Source: Capitulum mitella (Eukaryota > Arthropoda > Thecostraca > Pollicipedomorpha > Pollicipedidae). Taken from it: DNA of 64,000 bases. Shown in pieces: positions 45,520-56,697 of this stretch. The stretch covers positions 34,691,293 through 34,755,292 of the forward strand of contig CP099839.1 in the NCBI GenBank assembly GCA_030062745.1. The letters run 5' to 3'. The notes under the pieces are model-generated. The model was given only the letters and a program-made list of their open reading frames with translations. It made no database searches and was not told the origin of the DNA. The first letter of the stretch is position 1. Every line of letters starts with the position of its first letter. A program made the position numbers and the translations under genes.

Positions 45520-46508
45520 ATTGAGAGCTCAGAAGTTATTCGAGAAAAACAGAGGGGGTGACCTATTTGGACCCCCCCAGTCGGTGCCGGGTAACTGTCG
45601 ACTGCTGGTGCCAATGGCACGTAGTCATGTAACTCTGCAAGACTGTAGTCTTGCTCATTTTCTGGAAGCTCATGGCGGTTCTGTCCGGCGACATCGTCCG
45701 CGTCATCATCGGAACTAGGTGAATAAGAGCGGCTTGCATCAGCTGCCTCCGTATCACCCGTCTGACACTTTTCACTGCTATCATCGTCGTCATCTGCATC
45801 CCCTTCGGTCAGCTGCCTTTCCTCAGGATCGTGCTGCCTGATCTTCTGTCTCTTTTCCGCTAGTTTCATACGTTTCCCCATTCTCTTCTGCCTTCGGACA
45901 TTTTCCTCAGTTGTCTTCCGGTCAACGCCGCCTATGTAGAACTTTCTCTCTCCTCGCTGGTCTTTGAGGAAAGCTACTTCTTGAGCTGGCACCCTTTTAG
46001 AAGCTGGGCACGTGCCACAGGGGACATCAGCAAGATCGCATCGGCACCACATGATGTCAAATAAGCCATAGTACTCTCGCTGCATACTCACGAACTTTCG
46101 ACCCTTGCCCCGTTCGCGTTTCGAAGACCATTTCATGAGGTTCTTCCCCGTTATGGCCAGTCTTTCTACATTCTGAATTATCGTGTTCTCCGAAATAACA
46201 TTTGGCATCTCTCTCTCGGTCTTACCCGACGTGCCACCCATTTGAGACGCCTCTCCGTCGTCCACTGGTACCCACGTAATAAGATTGGCTCTGGCCCAGA
46301 TGGCTACTATGGTATCCTTCACTGCTTTTGCCATTTCTCGTTTTGTCGGCTTCTTTCCAGAAGGAGTTGTCCTTTCATTCCGTGTCTTCACGTAAAAGGC
46401 ATACACTTCTCTTTTCCACGGCAGCTGGTTTATGGGAAGAGCGTCCGGGCCTGTTTGCAGCAAAGGGTGTTTTGTTCTCTGTCTTGTTGATGGTCCTGGA
46501 TTACTCAT
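45432..46508 (-). CDS. intact 358-codon intronless ORF with Cys cluster, unknown function
   Basis: The ATG at 46508 has A at -3 and an in-frame TGA ten codons upstream. The protein has a basic N-terminus with LPWKREVYAFYV (29-40), KPTKREMAKAVKDTIVAIWA (63-82), a conserved-looking FDIMWCRCDLADVPCGTC (150-167) with C155, C157, C164 and C167, then VAFLKDQRGERKFYIGGVDR (178-197), a basic helix rich in K and R (200-225) and an acidic low-complexity tail (235-275). From memory this layout resembles an uncharacterised single-exon family scattered in invertebrate genomes; I can give no name. The Cys set could bind metal (inference). From about residue 305 the frame runs into a TA2-like end, so the last 53 residues are probably not original. 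Coding looks real because the frame is long in moderate-GC DNA and composition is ordered. It may be TE-derived or host. Confidence 0.7.
   Translation of the reverse strand: MSNPGPSTRQRTKHPLLQTGPDALPINQLPWKREVYAFYVKTRNERTTPSGKKPTKREMAKAVKDTIVAIWARANLITWVPVDDGEASQMGGTSGKTEREMPNVISENTIIQNVERLAITGKNLMKWSSKRERGKGRKFVSMQREYYGLFDIMWCRCDLADVPCGTCPASKRVPAQEVAFLKDQRGERKFYIGGVDRKTTEENVRRQKRMGKRMKLAEKRQKIRQHDPEERQLTEGDADDDDDSSEKCQTGDTEAADASRSYSPSSDDDADDVAGQNRHELPENEQDYSLAELHDYVPLAPAVDSYPAPTGGVQIGHPLCFSRITSELSIRALEGGLFVPPPPPHLFFLNTSRTDWSW
45520..45591 (-). mobile_element. TA2-like element end adjoining the orphan CDS
   Basis: Read on the minus strand, CCCGGCACCGACTGGGGGGG resembles the TA2 start CCCGTCCCCGACTGGGGGG and is preceded by TTAC, a decayed TTAA. 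It is followed by a G/C-run region and then the TA3 end. Confidence 0.5.
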
Positions 46509-46519
46509 TTTAGCCCAGT

Positions 46520-47640
46520 TCAGAATGTCACTGTGTCACAGAATGTCACAGAATGTCACCCCCTGCGATCCGAATGCTGACGGAACACACCCGAGTACTA
46601 AATCTCTGGTCACCACGCCACAGTCCAGGGACCAGCGCGCTACTCCTCTGACATGTCTGACTCGACCGCTCTCCGATGACAACAAAGCGCTTCGCTGCGA
46701 GGTATCGTTTACCGGCACCGATCAAGGTTTTCAAGAGCGTCCTCAGAGATGAGCAGCGTGGGCAATGATATGTGTGGGAAGCCCACGAATTCGACTCGGA
46801 CTTTGTAGTCCGCAGCTATTGCAGGTCGTGGGGCTCACTGGTGCGCGGTCTTAGTTCGTAAGGGCTACTGTCTGTCTACCACTTTATTCTACCTGGCAGT
46901 CTCCTGTTATTTGCTCAAATCCATGCTCATCACCTATCCGTGAACTACGGACACTAAAAGGTCCACAAAGCTATGCACAGCTACGGTGGATGGTGACCGA
47001 GGTGTTATCTTGCTATGCGTAATGTTAAACCAATGGAGACTTTAACGCTCGGGAACGGCGAAACTCACTTCAAGAACGCTTCGTGCGCCCTTTCTAGAAT
47101 ATTTTAAATATCTTTTTACTCCTCATTTTCCGTGTTTTCAGATCCATGCGCGCGCGTTTTGACCCCTAAGAAGTTGTTTTGCCACAAAAAATATATTTTC
47201 GATCCACCCTAATGTACATACATATAAAGATATATCCTACAGAATATTTAATTAATTTTCAAATCGGTCTCGCGGCATTTTTCACCACAACGCAGCGAGC
47301 TCAACTGGCCGGTGGCGGTGCCGGCAAATCGTCGGCGGCGGACGGTCACATACGTGTCTAGCCGTCGGACATGCACGTTCTTGCATATACTGAATGGACT
47401 CTGCTGGACAGCCAGCTGCAAAACATTGTCAGGAATTATCCCGTTTGTTACATTCAAAATCCACAGGCGCAAGTAGTTGGTACGGAGTATATATTTATAT
47501 ATCCGCAAGCAAAATGATGGATTTAGCTCATTCGAGGTCATCTGGGGCCAACCGAGGTCGACACGGTGCATCCTCATGAAATTTACCAGATGCTTTTTGG
47601 ATAGATCGAGAGCAAAAGAAACAATACTACGTCTTCAGCA
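46520..47640. other. no gene recognised upstream of the orphan CDS
   Basis: ACAGAATGTC is repeated three times at 46520-46558, directly upstream of the orphan CDS start in its sense. Otherwise nothing recognised. Confidence 0.4.
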
Positions 47641-47644
47641 ACTG

Positions 47645-48366
47645 ACCTTGGATGACCTCAGATGACTTTACCTAGCCTGCCTGTGGTTTGAGACACCTGC
47701 ATTCATCACCCGCCAAAGTTCCTACCAAAGTCTCGTATGACCCCTTTACGGGATAATGCATTCTCAATGCCTGACCTCGGTTGACCTCCATTGATCTGAC
47801 CCAGGTCGCTTGTGCTAAAGTAAGTACATCCATCTTGTAGACTTAACCATCACAAAGTTTCATTCAGTTTGGATGACCACATTTGCAGAAAAGGCAAAAT
47901 GCTTTATATTCATTGTTATGTTTTGGTTGACTTCGACTGACCTGACCCACACTACTTGCGCCTTTGGATTTTTGGATTTGGATTTGGATAACAGAAACTC
48001 ACCAGATTCTGTTACGCTTCATTTAAAAGAAATGCAGCTTTCCAAACATGGGCTTAACTCGACTGACCAGACCTATGTCAACCTCGCTGTGTGGTGCATA
48101 AGTTCATCATAAGTATCAAGGTTCCACAAAATTCGATTTAGTACATATGTACAAATGAAAGAGTTCTACTTCCTTGACGTTTCACCTCGTTTCACCTCGA
48201 TTGACATGACCTAGGTCATTCAAATTCTGAGGGTTGTAAAACCACCATGGAAACTTCCCACCACAAAATTTTGTCAGAATCTTTCAAAAGTTCAATAGAC
48301 AGAGGGGACAAATATTACCTCTACCAGTGCACGCAATTGTCAGACGATCACCAGCGCCCGTGTTAA
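47645..48366. repeat. AGGTCA-rich repeat with a TTAA-type right edge
   Basis: Dense TGACCT/AGGTCA hexamers (GACCTTGGATGACCTCAGATGA, GACCTCGGTTGACCTCC, TGACATGACCTAGGTCATT). The right edge ACCAGCGCCCGTG lies against TTAA 48363-48366 and resembles an inverted TA3 end. The left end is not found. Confidence 0.5.
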
Positions 48367-48739
48367 AAAAGAAAGTTAATAAACGTCAAAACATATCAGC
48401 ATTAGGAGTCTGATATGCCAGAAGTCAATCACTGGCCACTTACCGGCTTTTTCTGTCCATCTAGAGGTGCCATAAACATTTCTTTACCTTGGAATCAATT
48501 GGTATGTTAGGTCTGATCACGAGGTTTTAGGTTTGTTTTGTCGAAATCGGTCCAATCTATTGGCAGATCTCGGGAACAGGTGTCGGGAACAGGGGTCGAA
48601 TCCGACAGTATGAAAATGGCGACATTGTAACATACCTTTCTATTCCATGCCGAAATCCTCCTAATAAACTGTCGTCTAAAGATCACACAAATGGGTGTAC
48701 AAATAGACACCGCACGTTTCCTAGAAGTTCCCCGTTTGC

Positions 48740-49140
48740 ATCCCGTTTCACTCAGTAATGACAGTCGTGGCCGCTGCGCCGCCTGCTAGTCAGCTGATCG
48801 CCGACCACACGTGCCTGCCGGCGCCCCCGCCACCGCCGCTGGCGCAGCTGGCGACCGGAGCCCTGCTCCAGCTCGGTAAGCAAGCCGTGCAGAAAAACTG
48901 TCTCAGACGGGACCGAAAGCGGGACGAATTGCCGCAACGAGGTAGGCCGGGACGTGCCTGGCCTGCCGACGGTCGATCTAGAACGTTCGACTCCGGCCGG
49001 CGTTCCGGCGGCGGCCATAGCTGTCAGAGGTCAAAGACTCCCCTCCCCGCTCCCCGGCGGCAGCGACAGCTGTCGAAGGTCAGAGGCGTCCCCCCCCGGG
49101 ACGCAAGCATGCCCACCAGCCCCGACCACCGCAGGATCTA
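48740..49140 (+). CDS. possible first coding exon in a CpG-rich segment
   Basis: An ATG at 48758 opens MTVVAAAPPASQLIADH, then a PAPPPPPLAQLATGALLQL stretch, and reaches a donor-like CTCG-GTAAGC at 48876-48882. CpG density is high from 48740 to 49110. The proline-rich peptide is not diagnostic and no second exon is identified. Beyond the donor the frame continues only as GC-rich noise. It is a candidate promoter-proximal exon at best. Confidence 0.25.
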
Positions 49141-49478
49141 GTTTCCGGGACGTTCGTTACTCATTACTACAAGGAAATACGCTGGACGCAGTTGATAAGC
49201 GAAAACCGATCCTAGACCGCAGCGTCAAAATGCAGGGAAATGGTGTCACCTTTGAGCCTTGAAGTTATTGCGTCCGGATCGAATCAACAAACTTGTGAAC
49301 GGTTTGTACGTCGTAAAGTAATAGAAACGAATGACCATCGGTGACTTATTATATCTTTTACCGCACCAGGGAAGACTGATAATTCACAGATCGAATAAAC
49401 GAAGACGAAAATAATGAAATCGAGATATTCTCTGACGTTCAACGAAACATGTCTAAGAGAAAACAGACGACCTAAATA

Positions 49479-49483
<5 letters not shown>

Positions 49484-49559
<76 letters not shown>
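49484..49559. repeat. (TA)n microsatellite
   Basis: About 37 TA units, pure except at the right border ATATGTATATACC. Confidence 0.97.
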
Positions 49560-49566
<7 letters not shown>

Positions 49567-49726
49567 CCTGGTGCCTGTAAAAATACAAATCCATTGAATT
49601 TTGTCCGAAATTCTAAACTTTTTCCTTTTGCTAAATTGGTTTCTGGGACAGCTGGCGAATCCAGGAAAGGCCATCTCGGCCACGCCCCCTCCCAACCGCG
49701 ATGGGAGGGAGGAAAATAGCCATTAA

Positions 49727-50933
49727 CCCTATTCCCGGAGGGCTGGACGGTATCGTCGATTCCCGGCAGGGGGGCGGATTCGGCCCCCCTGAGATCTCGA
49801 GAACTACTTGTCCGATTTCATCGCAACAAACGGCAATCGATTTCCCGTAACGTGAACTACATTTTTATAGAAATAAATTTTTGAAAATTTTGAAATTTGT
49901 GGATACAGGGGGGCAAAAATGTCAAAATGGGGGGTACTTTTGGACTTCTTATAAGTCCGTTGTTCATCCACCGATTTCGATGAAACTGGCATGAGTCGAG
50001 AGATTATGGATAGGGCTTTTACCATGGGTCCGCAAATCTGAAATTTTGAGAAAATTCATGGGCGTTCGCAGGGTTTCAAAAATAGAAGGATTAGTTTTGT
50101 AACAACTGAATGAACAAAAGAGGCATACACCTTTTTTTGGCTTCTGCTGGTCAATTTATATTAAAGAAGTAGAAACCGCATTACAATGTTGGTACAATGT
50201 TAGCATAGGCGGTGCCAGGGACATGAAAAAGGGGGACCTGTCATGGTCACACGTTTCTCAGATCAACTTATGACCTTTGACCTTAAATGACCTCCAGTGA
50301 CCTTGGGGTCACTTGGAATGATCTCGTGTGCATTTAGTATTATATGTAAACGTTTTCAATCATTTGAATTCACTCTATTTCAAAAATTTCATTTTATGGC
50401 TATTGCGATATAGGGTACGCGCACTAACATTTAAGGTCATAGCTCCGTGACCCGACCTGATATCAAGCTGAAACTTGGTAAACAAGTAGAGGGCACCCTG
50501 CTACGTCATATATATTCCGGGTTTGGCATTTGAAAAAACGGCGCCGAAATAATTGCAAAAAAACAAATTTTGACTTTTGGCCTCGACCTGGCCTTGTAAA
50601 ATGACCTCAGATAAACAAAATTACATCTGCACATTGCCCAACTGTTAAGCTATACATACATATAGAGGTTTTAAGTTCTATCTTTAAAACTTTGTTTTTG
50701 GCAGGCATTTTCCTTTTACCATCACCATGGCCAAAAATGGAATGAGGCGCCTCCCAAAAACGTTGCCTGACTCCGCCCCTGAGCAAAATAGAATTTCGAA
50801 ATTTTGTCATGGCGCGTAGAAAGAATAGCTAGGAAAAGTGACCACGTTTCGTGAAGCTGCGTTAAAAAGCCTGGAATTGACAAGCAAAAAACCCGAAGGG
50901 GGGCGGATTCAGCCCCCCCTTCCGGGAATAGGG
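49727..50933 (+). mobile_element. TA1-E, nearly complete TTAA element
   Basis: Left TTAA 49723-49726, start CCCTATTCCCGGAGGGCTGG, hairpin GGGGGGCGGATTCGGCCCCCC, GAGATCTCGAGAAC. The interior follows TA1-A closely. It ends CTTCCGGGAATAGGGG near 50933, but the expected TTAA is absent and a different CG-rich sequence starts at once. No coding capacity. Confidence 0.85.
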
Positions 50934-50934
50934 G

Positions 50935-51125
50935 GGCACTTGCACTATTCGGCGCGTAGCCGACTGACCGAACGACGGTATTTAACATTGGGCCAAGGGG
51001 AAATGTTCGTCAGCTGACGCCGAACGCCCGAATACGCTAGTCGGCACGTTCAACTTTTCGGCGCCGAACCGAAAAGTAGAAAAAGCTCAACTTTTCGGCC
51101 GTTCGGCGGCAAACAGCTGTTGAGA
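50935..51125. repeat. CG-rich segment with repeated inverted motifs
   Basis: CAACTTTTCGGCGCCGAA and CTCAACTTTTCGGCCG are repeated, with GTTCGGCG, CCGAACG, TTCGTCAGCTGACG and AGCCGACTGACCGAACG in both orientations. It looks like a short element or its edge, replacing the right flank of TA1-E. Confidence 0.45.
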
Positions 51126-51724
51126 CGCAAGCGTGTTTGATGGAAGTCGACTCACAGAGGACAACGAAGTAAGTACTTCCGTCCAAATTGTCGTGATATT
51201 GAAGGATATGTTAGAACTTGTTGTGGCAGTACTAAATTAAAGGATCACCACAGACCGGCCACAGATAAATCATCGAAAGGGATGAAAAATTATTGCCCAT
51301 GTTCCAGAAAGAGTCACCTCTGGTTAAAAATGTTCTTGAGGTCGTATAAGATAAGTGGTTTTACTTGGCCTTGGAGAGATCATTGACATTCCGATGTGTT
51401 GCCAGATTTACGTCGTATCAGTCCTGTACCAAAACCTGACCTCACGTCTCGTCAGATTCCTGAGAAACAGCCCATGACGTAGCTCAGACCTAGCAAAACG
51501 TTTTGCAGGCCCTCGAGAATGACGTTACAGCTCAGTGACTTGACATGTGCTGGAACCTTTCTTGTTTACTAAAATATGCATAAAGCTCAGACAGACCTAA
51601 CTCCGAGGGGTTATTCGTTACAGGGTATTGACGGAAATAATCTGTATCTTTTTCGCTACGCTGTGTCCGAAGCAGATGAAACTACGCACGAAATTAGGCT
51701 GGCATATTTAATGACGTAATATCG

Positions 51725-51835
51725 GGATGAAAACCATTACTATAGAAAATCACTACTAAAAATAATAGCTATAAAAAACCATTACTACATTCGAAACCAC
51801 TACTAATAAATCGGGATGAAAACCACTACTTTATA
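51725..51835. repeat. ACCACTACT short tandem-like repeats
   Basis: GGGATGAAAACCATTACTAT and GGGATGAAAACCACTACTTT flank several AAACCA(C/T)TACTA strings. Confidence 0.7.
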
Positions 51836-52129
51836 GTTCAAATGCAAGAAGTAATTTTTGCGGAGCTCGGGGACAGTGCGAAGGATCCTCTTTTGTGATG
51901 ACTTCTCGATATAAAAATGCTTGCTTCGCGGCCCACACACAAATAATAATTTACGGCAAACCTTTCAGGTCACGGAAAACCAAAAGTGAACGGCGACCAT
52001 CTTTTCGATAACCGGTGACATATCGGCCGCTATCAAACCGGACAGCTTTTGATAACGGAAAAGACACGCTGCAACTGAATTACATTGGCGGGCTGCAAAG
52101 GACCTTCATCATAGTGACATATCAAGCTG

Positions 52130-53220
52130 GGCGATTAGGGACGGGGACAAGGGACTTAGCTGGGGAAGGGACAGGGGACAGGGGACCAGAGACCGGGGAT
52201 GGGATTACGGGCGGGGACAAGGAAGCAGGGATAAAGACAGGGAATTTGCACTGGGGACCGCAGTAGGGGACTAGGGATGTAGACAGGGGTCATGTCAGGG
52301 AACCAAGACAGCGGACCAAAAAAGCAGACCTGGGACGGGACAATGGACATGATAGGAGCACGGGGAGAGGGGACCGGGACGGGGACCAGGAACATTACAA
52401 GGGACGGTGAAAAGGGAAAGGAACGGGACCAAGACAGAGGACCAGAACAGTGCACCAGCGACGGGACAGGGACATGATTGTGGCACGGGGACAAGGGACC
52501 AGGGACAGGGGCTCGGACATAGGACCGCCACAGGAAACAAAGATGGGGATAATTGGGGCAAGGGGACAGGATACGGAAGACGGGATCACGGACAGGGACA
52601 GGGGAGCAGGGATGTGGACAGGAGATCAGGGACAGGGGACCAGGGACAGGCAATTTGGACAAAGGACTGTCACAGGGAACCAGGGGCGGGAACAGAAGAC
52701 AGCGGAACAACACAGCGGCGCAGGGACGGGACAGGAGACATTGGGGCACTGGGACAGTGGACCGTAACAGGGACCAGGAACGTTACAGGGGACAGCGGAG
52801 ACAGAATGGAATCGGGCAAGGATGCGAAAATAACTCAGAAGGAGCCAGGACAGGAAACCACGACGCAGTCAGAAACAGAGACTTTAACTTGGCCCAGGGC
52901 AGGTTAAAGAACAAAATATCCCTGCGGCTGGAGGAGCCCAAGAAAATCATACACACCCGGTGGCAGAGACTTTGACAAGAGACCCTGCCCAAGACAGGAG
53001 ATGAGGACCGGGAACGAGATATCGGGCGGAGGCAGGGAAATAAGGCTGGGAGCAGGGGACCAAGGACACGGGACTTGGAAAAAGGACCGCGACAAGGGAC
53101 GAAGATACTGGCCCAAAACAGCGGGCCTGGGACGGGGCAGGGGACAAGATTGGGGCAAGGGAACAGGAGACAGGGGGGACGGGATCACGGACGGGGACGG
53201 GGGAGCAGGAATTGGCAGCT
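52130..53220. repeat. G-rich GGGACAGGGGACC minisatellite
   Basis: About 1.1 kb of degenerate GGGACAGG, GGGGACCAGGG and ACAAGGGACC units on the plus strand. Runs of three to four G recur every 5-9 bases, the pattern needed for G-quadruplexes. Long open frames on both strands here are by-products. A less repetitive patch lies at 52800-53000. Confidence 0.85.
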
Positions 53221-53332
53221 TGACTTTATCGTGTCACTAGAAAGCATCCCCACGTACCACGCGTAATTAGCTTTAGTGTTAGGCATTCCATACGTAACTG
53301 ATACTTCATACTTTATGCGTTATTAGGTTTGG

Positions 53333-53682
53333 CAGGGGTGTCGATCTGTATTCTTTCGAGGGGGCCCTGGCCCACCCAATGTTGATTTGGGCCACTCCAA
53401 TGTTGGTTTGGGCCCCTCCAATATTATATATAGACAGGGGTGAAGATAACGAAAGGAACGTCCGCAATACGTAAAGATAGGCAGAAAGTATAGAATAAGG
53501 CATAAAGTGATGTATCTATCTACCTTTCTAACTTATATATATATATATATATATATTTACTTATATACATAGGATATAATAGGATATAATAGATATAATA
53601 ATAGATATAATAATAGGATACATAAGGTGGGCCGAGCCCACGGCTCGGCCCACCCAATCGTTTATTGGAATTGACATCCCTG
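53333..53682. mobile_element. hAT-type MITE, 350 bp
   Basis: Ends CAGGGGTGTCGATCTG and, inverted, CAGGGATGTCAATTCC. The flanks AGGTTTGG (53325-53332) and AGCTTTGG (53683-53690) match at 7 of 8 bases, an 8-bp target duplication typical of hAT. Subterminal GGGCCTGG/GGGCC-rich DNA and a TA run with GGATATAATA repeats lie inside. No coding capacity. Confidence 0.8.
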
Positions 53683-53759
53683 AGCTTTGGGTTAGGTACT
53701 TCACGAAAAAAACATGCCGATGCGAATTCTTCCCGCAGACAACCACACTTTGTCATCTC

Positions 53760-53965
53760 TATTCAGCAAAGAGGCACTAACACACCTTGTCCTCTCTGTT
53801 CAGCCATGAGTAACTATATCAGACCTCGTCCATTAACTCCATAAATGAGTCACTACCAGGCCTCGTCCTCTCTATCCAACACTGAGTAACTATATCCGAC
53901 CTCGTCCATTGATTCCAGCCATGAGTCGTTACTAGACTTCGCCCTCTCTGTGCGATGAATATCTG
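53760..53965. repeat. 76-bp tandem repeat, about 2.5 copies
   Basis: GAGTAACTATATC-AGACCTCGTCCATT occurs at 53808 and 53884, alternating with CCTCGTCCTCTCTATCC/TTCGCCCTCTCTGTGC strings. Confidence 0.75.
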
Positions 53966-53999
53966 ATCAGAACTTCTCGACCAAACCGCGGGTCCCAGT

Positions 54000-54330
54000 C
54001 GCAGGCCGTTTGTTCTATGCTCCGCTCGCCGTGGACCAAGTTGCCTTTCTGGCGGCAATACGCTGGCGTGGCGCCTCGAGCGTCCCCCGTTCGGCGCGCC
54101 GTCTCATTCTGGCCGCGCAGCTGGCGAGAATGCCGCCACGGCTCCGGCGCTGGCGGCTCGGATTTCGCCGCAGCTCAGGTCCGTAATGCTCGACTCGGCA
54201 GGACGCGTCAGGGTGCCCAGACGCCCATTCCATGTTGGCAGCCACCATGTTTGGACAGCAACGGGGTCCACCCGAACATGCCCGGGCCGCCTGCCAGCCT
54301 CTTCCTCTCTCATCACCTTTCAGCTGTTCA
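54000..54330. other. CpG-rich segment
   Basis: GGCGCC, GGCGCGCC and CCGCGCAGC strings with open frames on both strands. No exon recognised. Confidence 0.4.
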
Positions 54331-54384
54331 GCCCAAACGGTGGTGCGACGGGTAGAGGTCATGGATATCTTTATCCCATAGATG

Positions 54385-54560
54385 TTAGAATCAGATAGCC
54401 AAACCGACCACTGGTCGTTCGAAACAACCAAACCGCGTTCTGGAAATGGCCGAATTGCCAAACGGTGAAATGAGAAGAAAGGTTGATCTTTGGTTGAAAG
54501 AAAGCGACCACGACGCGTTCCAGTAATTTCTCCGTTCCCAAACAGCGACGAAGACATGTC
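54385..54560 (+). repeat. interspersed repeat R5, copy 2
   Basis: CACTGGTCGTTCGAAACAAC, CCGCGTTCTGGAAATGGCC, GAAGAAAGGTTGATCTTTGG and AGCGACCACGACGCGTTCC match 12345-12490 and the inverse of 56785-56965. Confidence 0.7.
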
Positions 54561-54564
54561 GCAT

Positions 54565-55470
54565 TGTACCTCGGAGAAAACGATCACGAGTGTGGGGGCA
54601 ATTTGTTCGTTGCCGGAACGTATTCTGGCTGTTTAGGAAACCACCAAAGACCGAAGCAGTGTCGGAAAGGAAAGATGCCAGGTAACCAGCGCCTAGTTAA
54701 CACATGTAAACAGAGTTTTGAAGGAAGATACCACTATTCGACTGGCCTTTTCCCACATACACCCAGGGACTGCGCCACGGGTCCAAGAATGGGAGACGGA
54801 TATAGCAGGAGGACCTTCTGGGCCTCGAGGCCTCTTTGTTTTGGAGGCTGCCCTGGCCCTTGGGGTTTTCTGAAGCACTATCGGACCTGGAATACAGGTT
54901 CAACCTATCGCTCAAATGTTGAGAATCGTGTTCTGGATCTCTTTCAAGAAAAAAGATCGGAAAGGGGCCTCCTGTGGTGCTAATGGCTGGCCGGAGCGTG
55001 TGACGGCGACGGGGCACCTCTGGCGGCGAGCGGGCCTCCTGGCGCGGCAAGAGGCCTTCCCGTGTTAAGCAATGTCCCTGGTAATGTTTGAGGGTATTGA
55101 GGGACTTCCCCTGACATACTTCTCAGATGGGGCCTCGGGAAAAAGGGGTGGGGGGAGCGGAAATCATTATCATCCCCGCAGTCCAGGAAATGAAGGACAC
55201 ATCCCACCCCTTGCTTTGCACTTCCTACATACACCAGTCTGTACCTATCTGAAATTACTTGAAAAATACGGGCATGCAAATGCAGAGCACATGACTACCA
55301 GTGGACAATGCAATGCCCATACGTACCTGTGCTTAAAATGCTATTTACCAGCCGAAGAGGATTGTTACCATTAAGGTTAACTAACAGTCTGGCTAGTTAC
55401 CTAGCCAGAGCAAAGAAAATAACATTTCCGATGGGTTAGTGAGATTTAATACAAATCGGTCTTTAGTCTT
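54565..55470. other. no gene recognised
   Basis: The plus-strand frame 54564-54983 is open for 139 codons but shows no domain and no convincing splice sites. Confidence 0.4.
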
Positions 55471-55478
55471 TACTTTAA

Positions 55479-56697
55479 CCCGTCCCCGACTGGGGGGGGG
55501 GGCAGTTGACTGCCCCCCTGAGGTTTTTCTGGGATTGCGAGAGAACGAACTAACACAGAGTCACAAAACTTTGTGTACCTTTTGCTCCATCAATTTTACG
55601 TCTCGTGTCAAAATTTTGACCTCAGGCCAGGTCAGGTTTCTGACCTAGACCAGGTCAAACAGACCTATGTCCAAAAAAGTTTAGCGCCCTCTAACCTTTT
55701 CGCAAAACATGATATCTCAATAATACTTTCAGGAATTAGTGATCGTGATAGATGCAACAAATCTGCTATCTCGGATTTTTCGGAATTTTCCGGGTCATTG
55801 ACCTAAGGTCAAGCCCATTTTTAAGAGATATCGCCGTTTTTTTCTGAAACTGACGAAATATTTCATCACATTTTTAGTGTGGAGTGAAGCAGACATCTAG
55901 TTACCTTCATTGGGCAAAGTATCAGTGACTTCCAGCCATTGACCTGAGGTCAGGTCACGAATAACTGAAGTGGGCCAAAATGTACCACCGTCAAAATCGA
56001 CGATGAATTACTCAGAATGGGTAGAAAATGGCAGAACTAGCTTGCGCAGACGTAATTAATACCAGGAACCTCAAAAAGTTTGAAAAAGTAGCATATTTTG
56101 GAAATAAACAGGCTCTCGCGAATAAAGCTCCGCCAACTTTTTAGATTGGCAACTAATCAATTTTCCCAAAATTTAAGCATGAGAAACCATCACAAGAACC
56201 ACAGAGATCAATAAAATTTACATAGATCGTCTTTTTTCGCAAAAATAAAGGAACGCTAAAATTAGTTCCCGTCAAATTGGTACCGCATACGGCAGCGGCG
56301 CACAGTGACGACTGACGGGAGAATTACGGTGTCTTTAACTCGACGTTTCGGCGTATATATTGAACAAATCTGAGGAAATTAGACGTGTATCGGCATCCAC
56401 GGACATTCACTTGTGCGCTGGTGCCTTTACCTATGCGTTATTAGTCACAGCCCTTGAGATTCAGGCCATTTCTCGGTCTCATGCAGAAGGCTATGAGAAA
56501 ACATATATAGGGCGTAAATTGCTTACATATTATCTAAAACTAAAAATGAGACCAGTTTCGAGCTCTACTCGTCACAAGCTTTCCAACAGTGTGCTTATTT
56601 TTATCGTACGACCAACCGTTCGTAAGTTAGAGGGGGGGGCGAGTCAACTGCCCCCCCAGTCGCCGGTGTTCGGGGCGGACCGACGGTCGTGCGCGGG
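55479..56697 (+). mobile_element. TA2-e, complete TTAA-bounded element (reference copy)
   Basis: 1219 bp between TTAA 55475-55478 and TTAA 56698-56701. Left end CCCGTCCCCGACTGGGG, then the hairpin GGGGGGCAGTTGACTGCCCC and TGAGGTTTTTC. The right end has GAGTCAACTGCCCCCCCAGT and GTGCGCGGG. Nuclear-receptor-type hexamers are clustered at about 55618-55660 (two TGACCT, two AGGTCA), 55798-55812 (TGACCTAAGGTCA) and 55940-55958 (TGACCTGAGGTCAGGTCA). No coding capacity. Confidence 0.9.

Noticed and set aside
52015-53266. Open frames up to 197 codons
   Set aside because: Products of the G-rich minisatellite; compositions are pure repeat translations.
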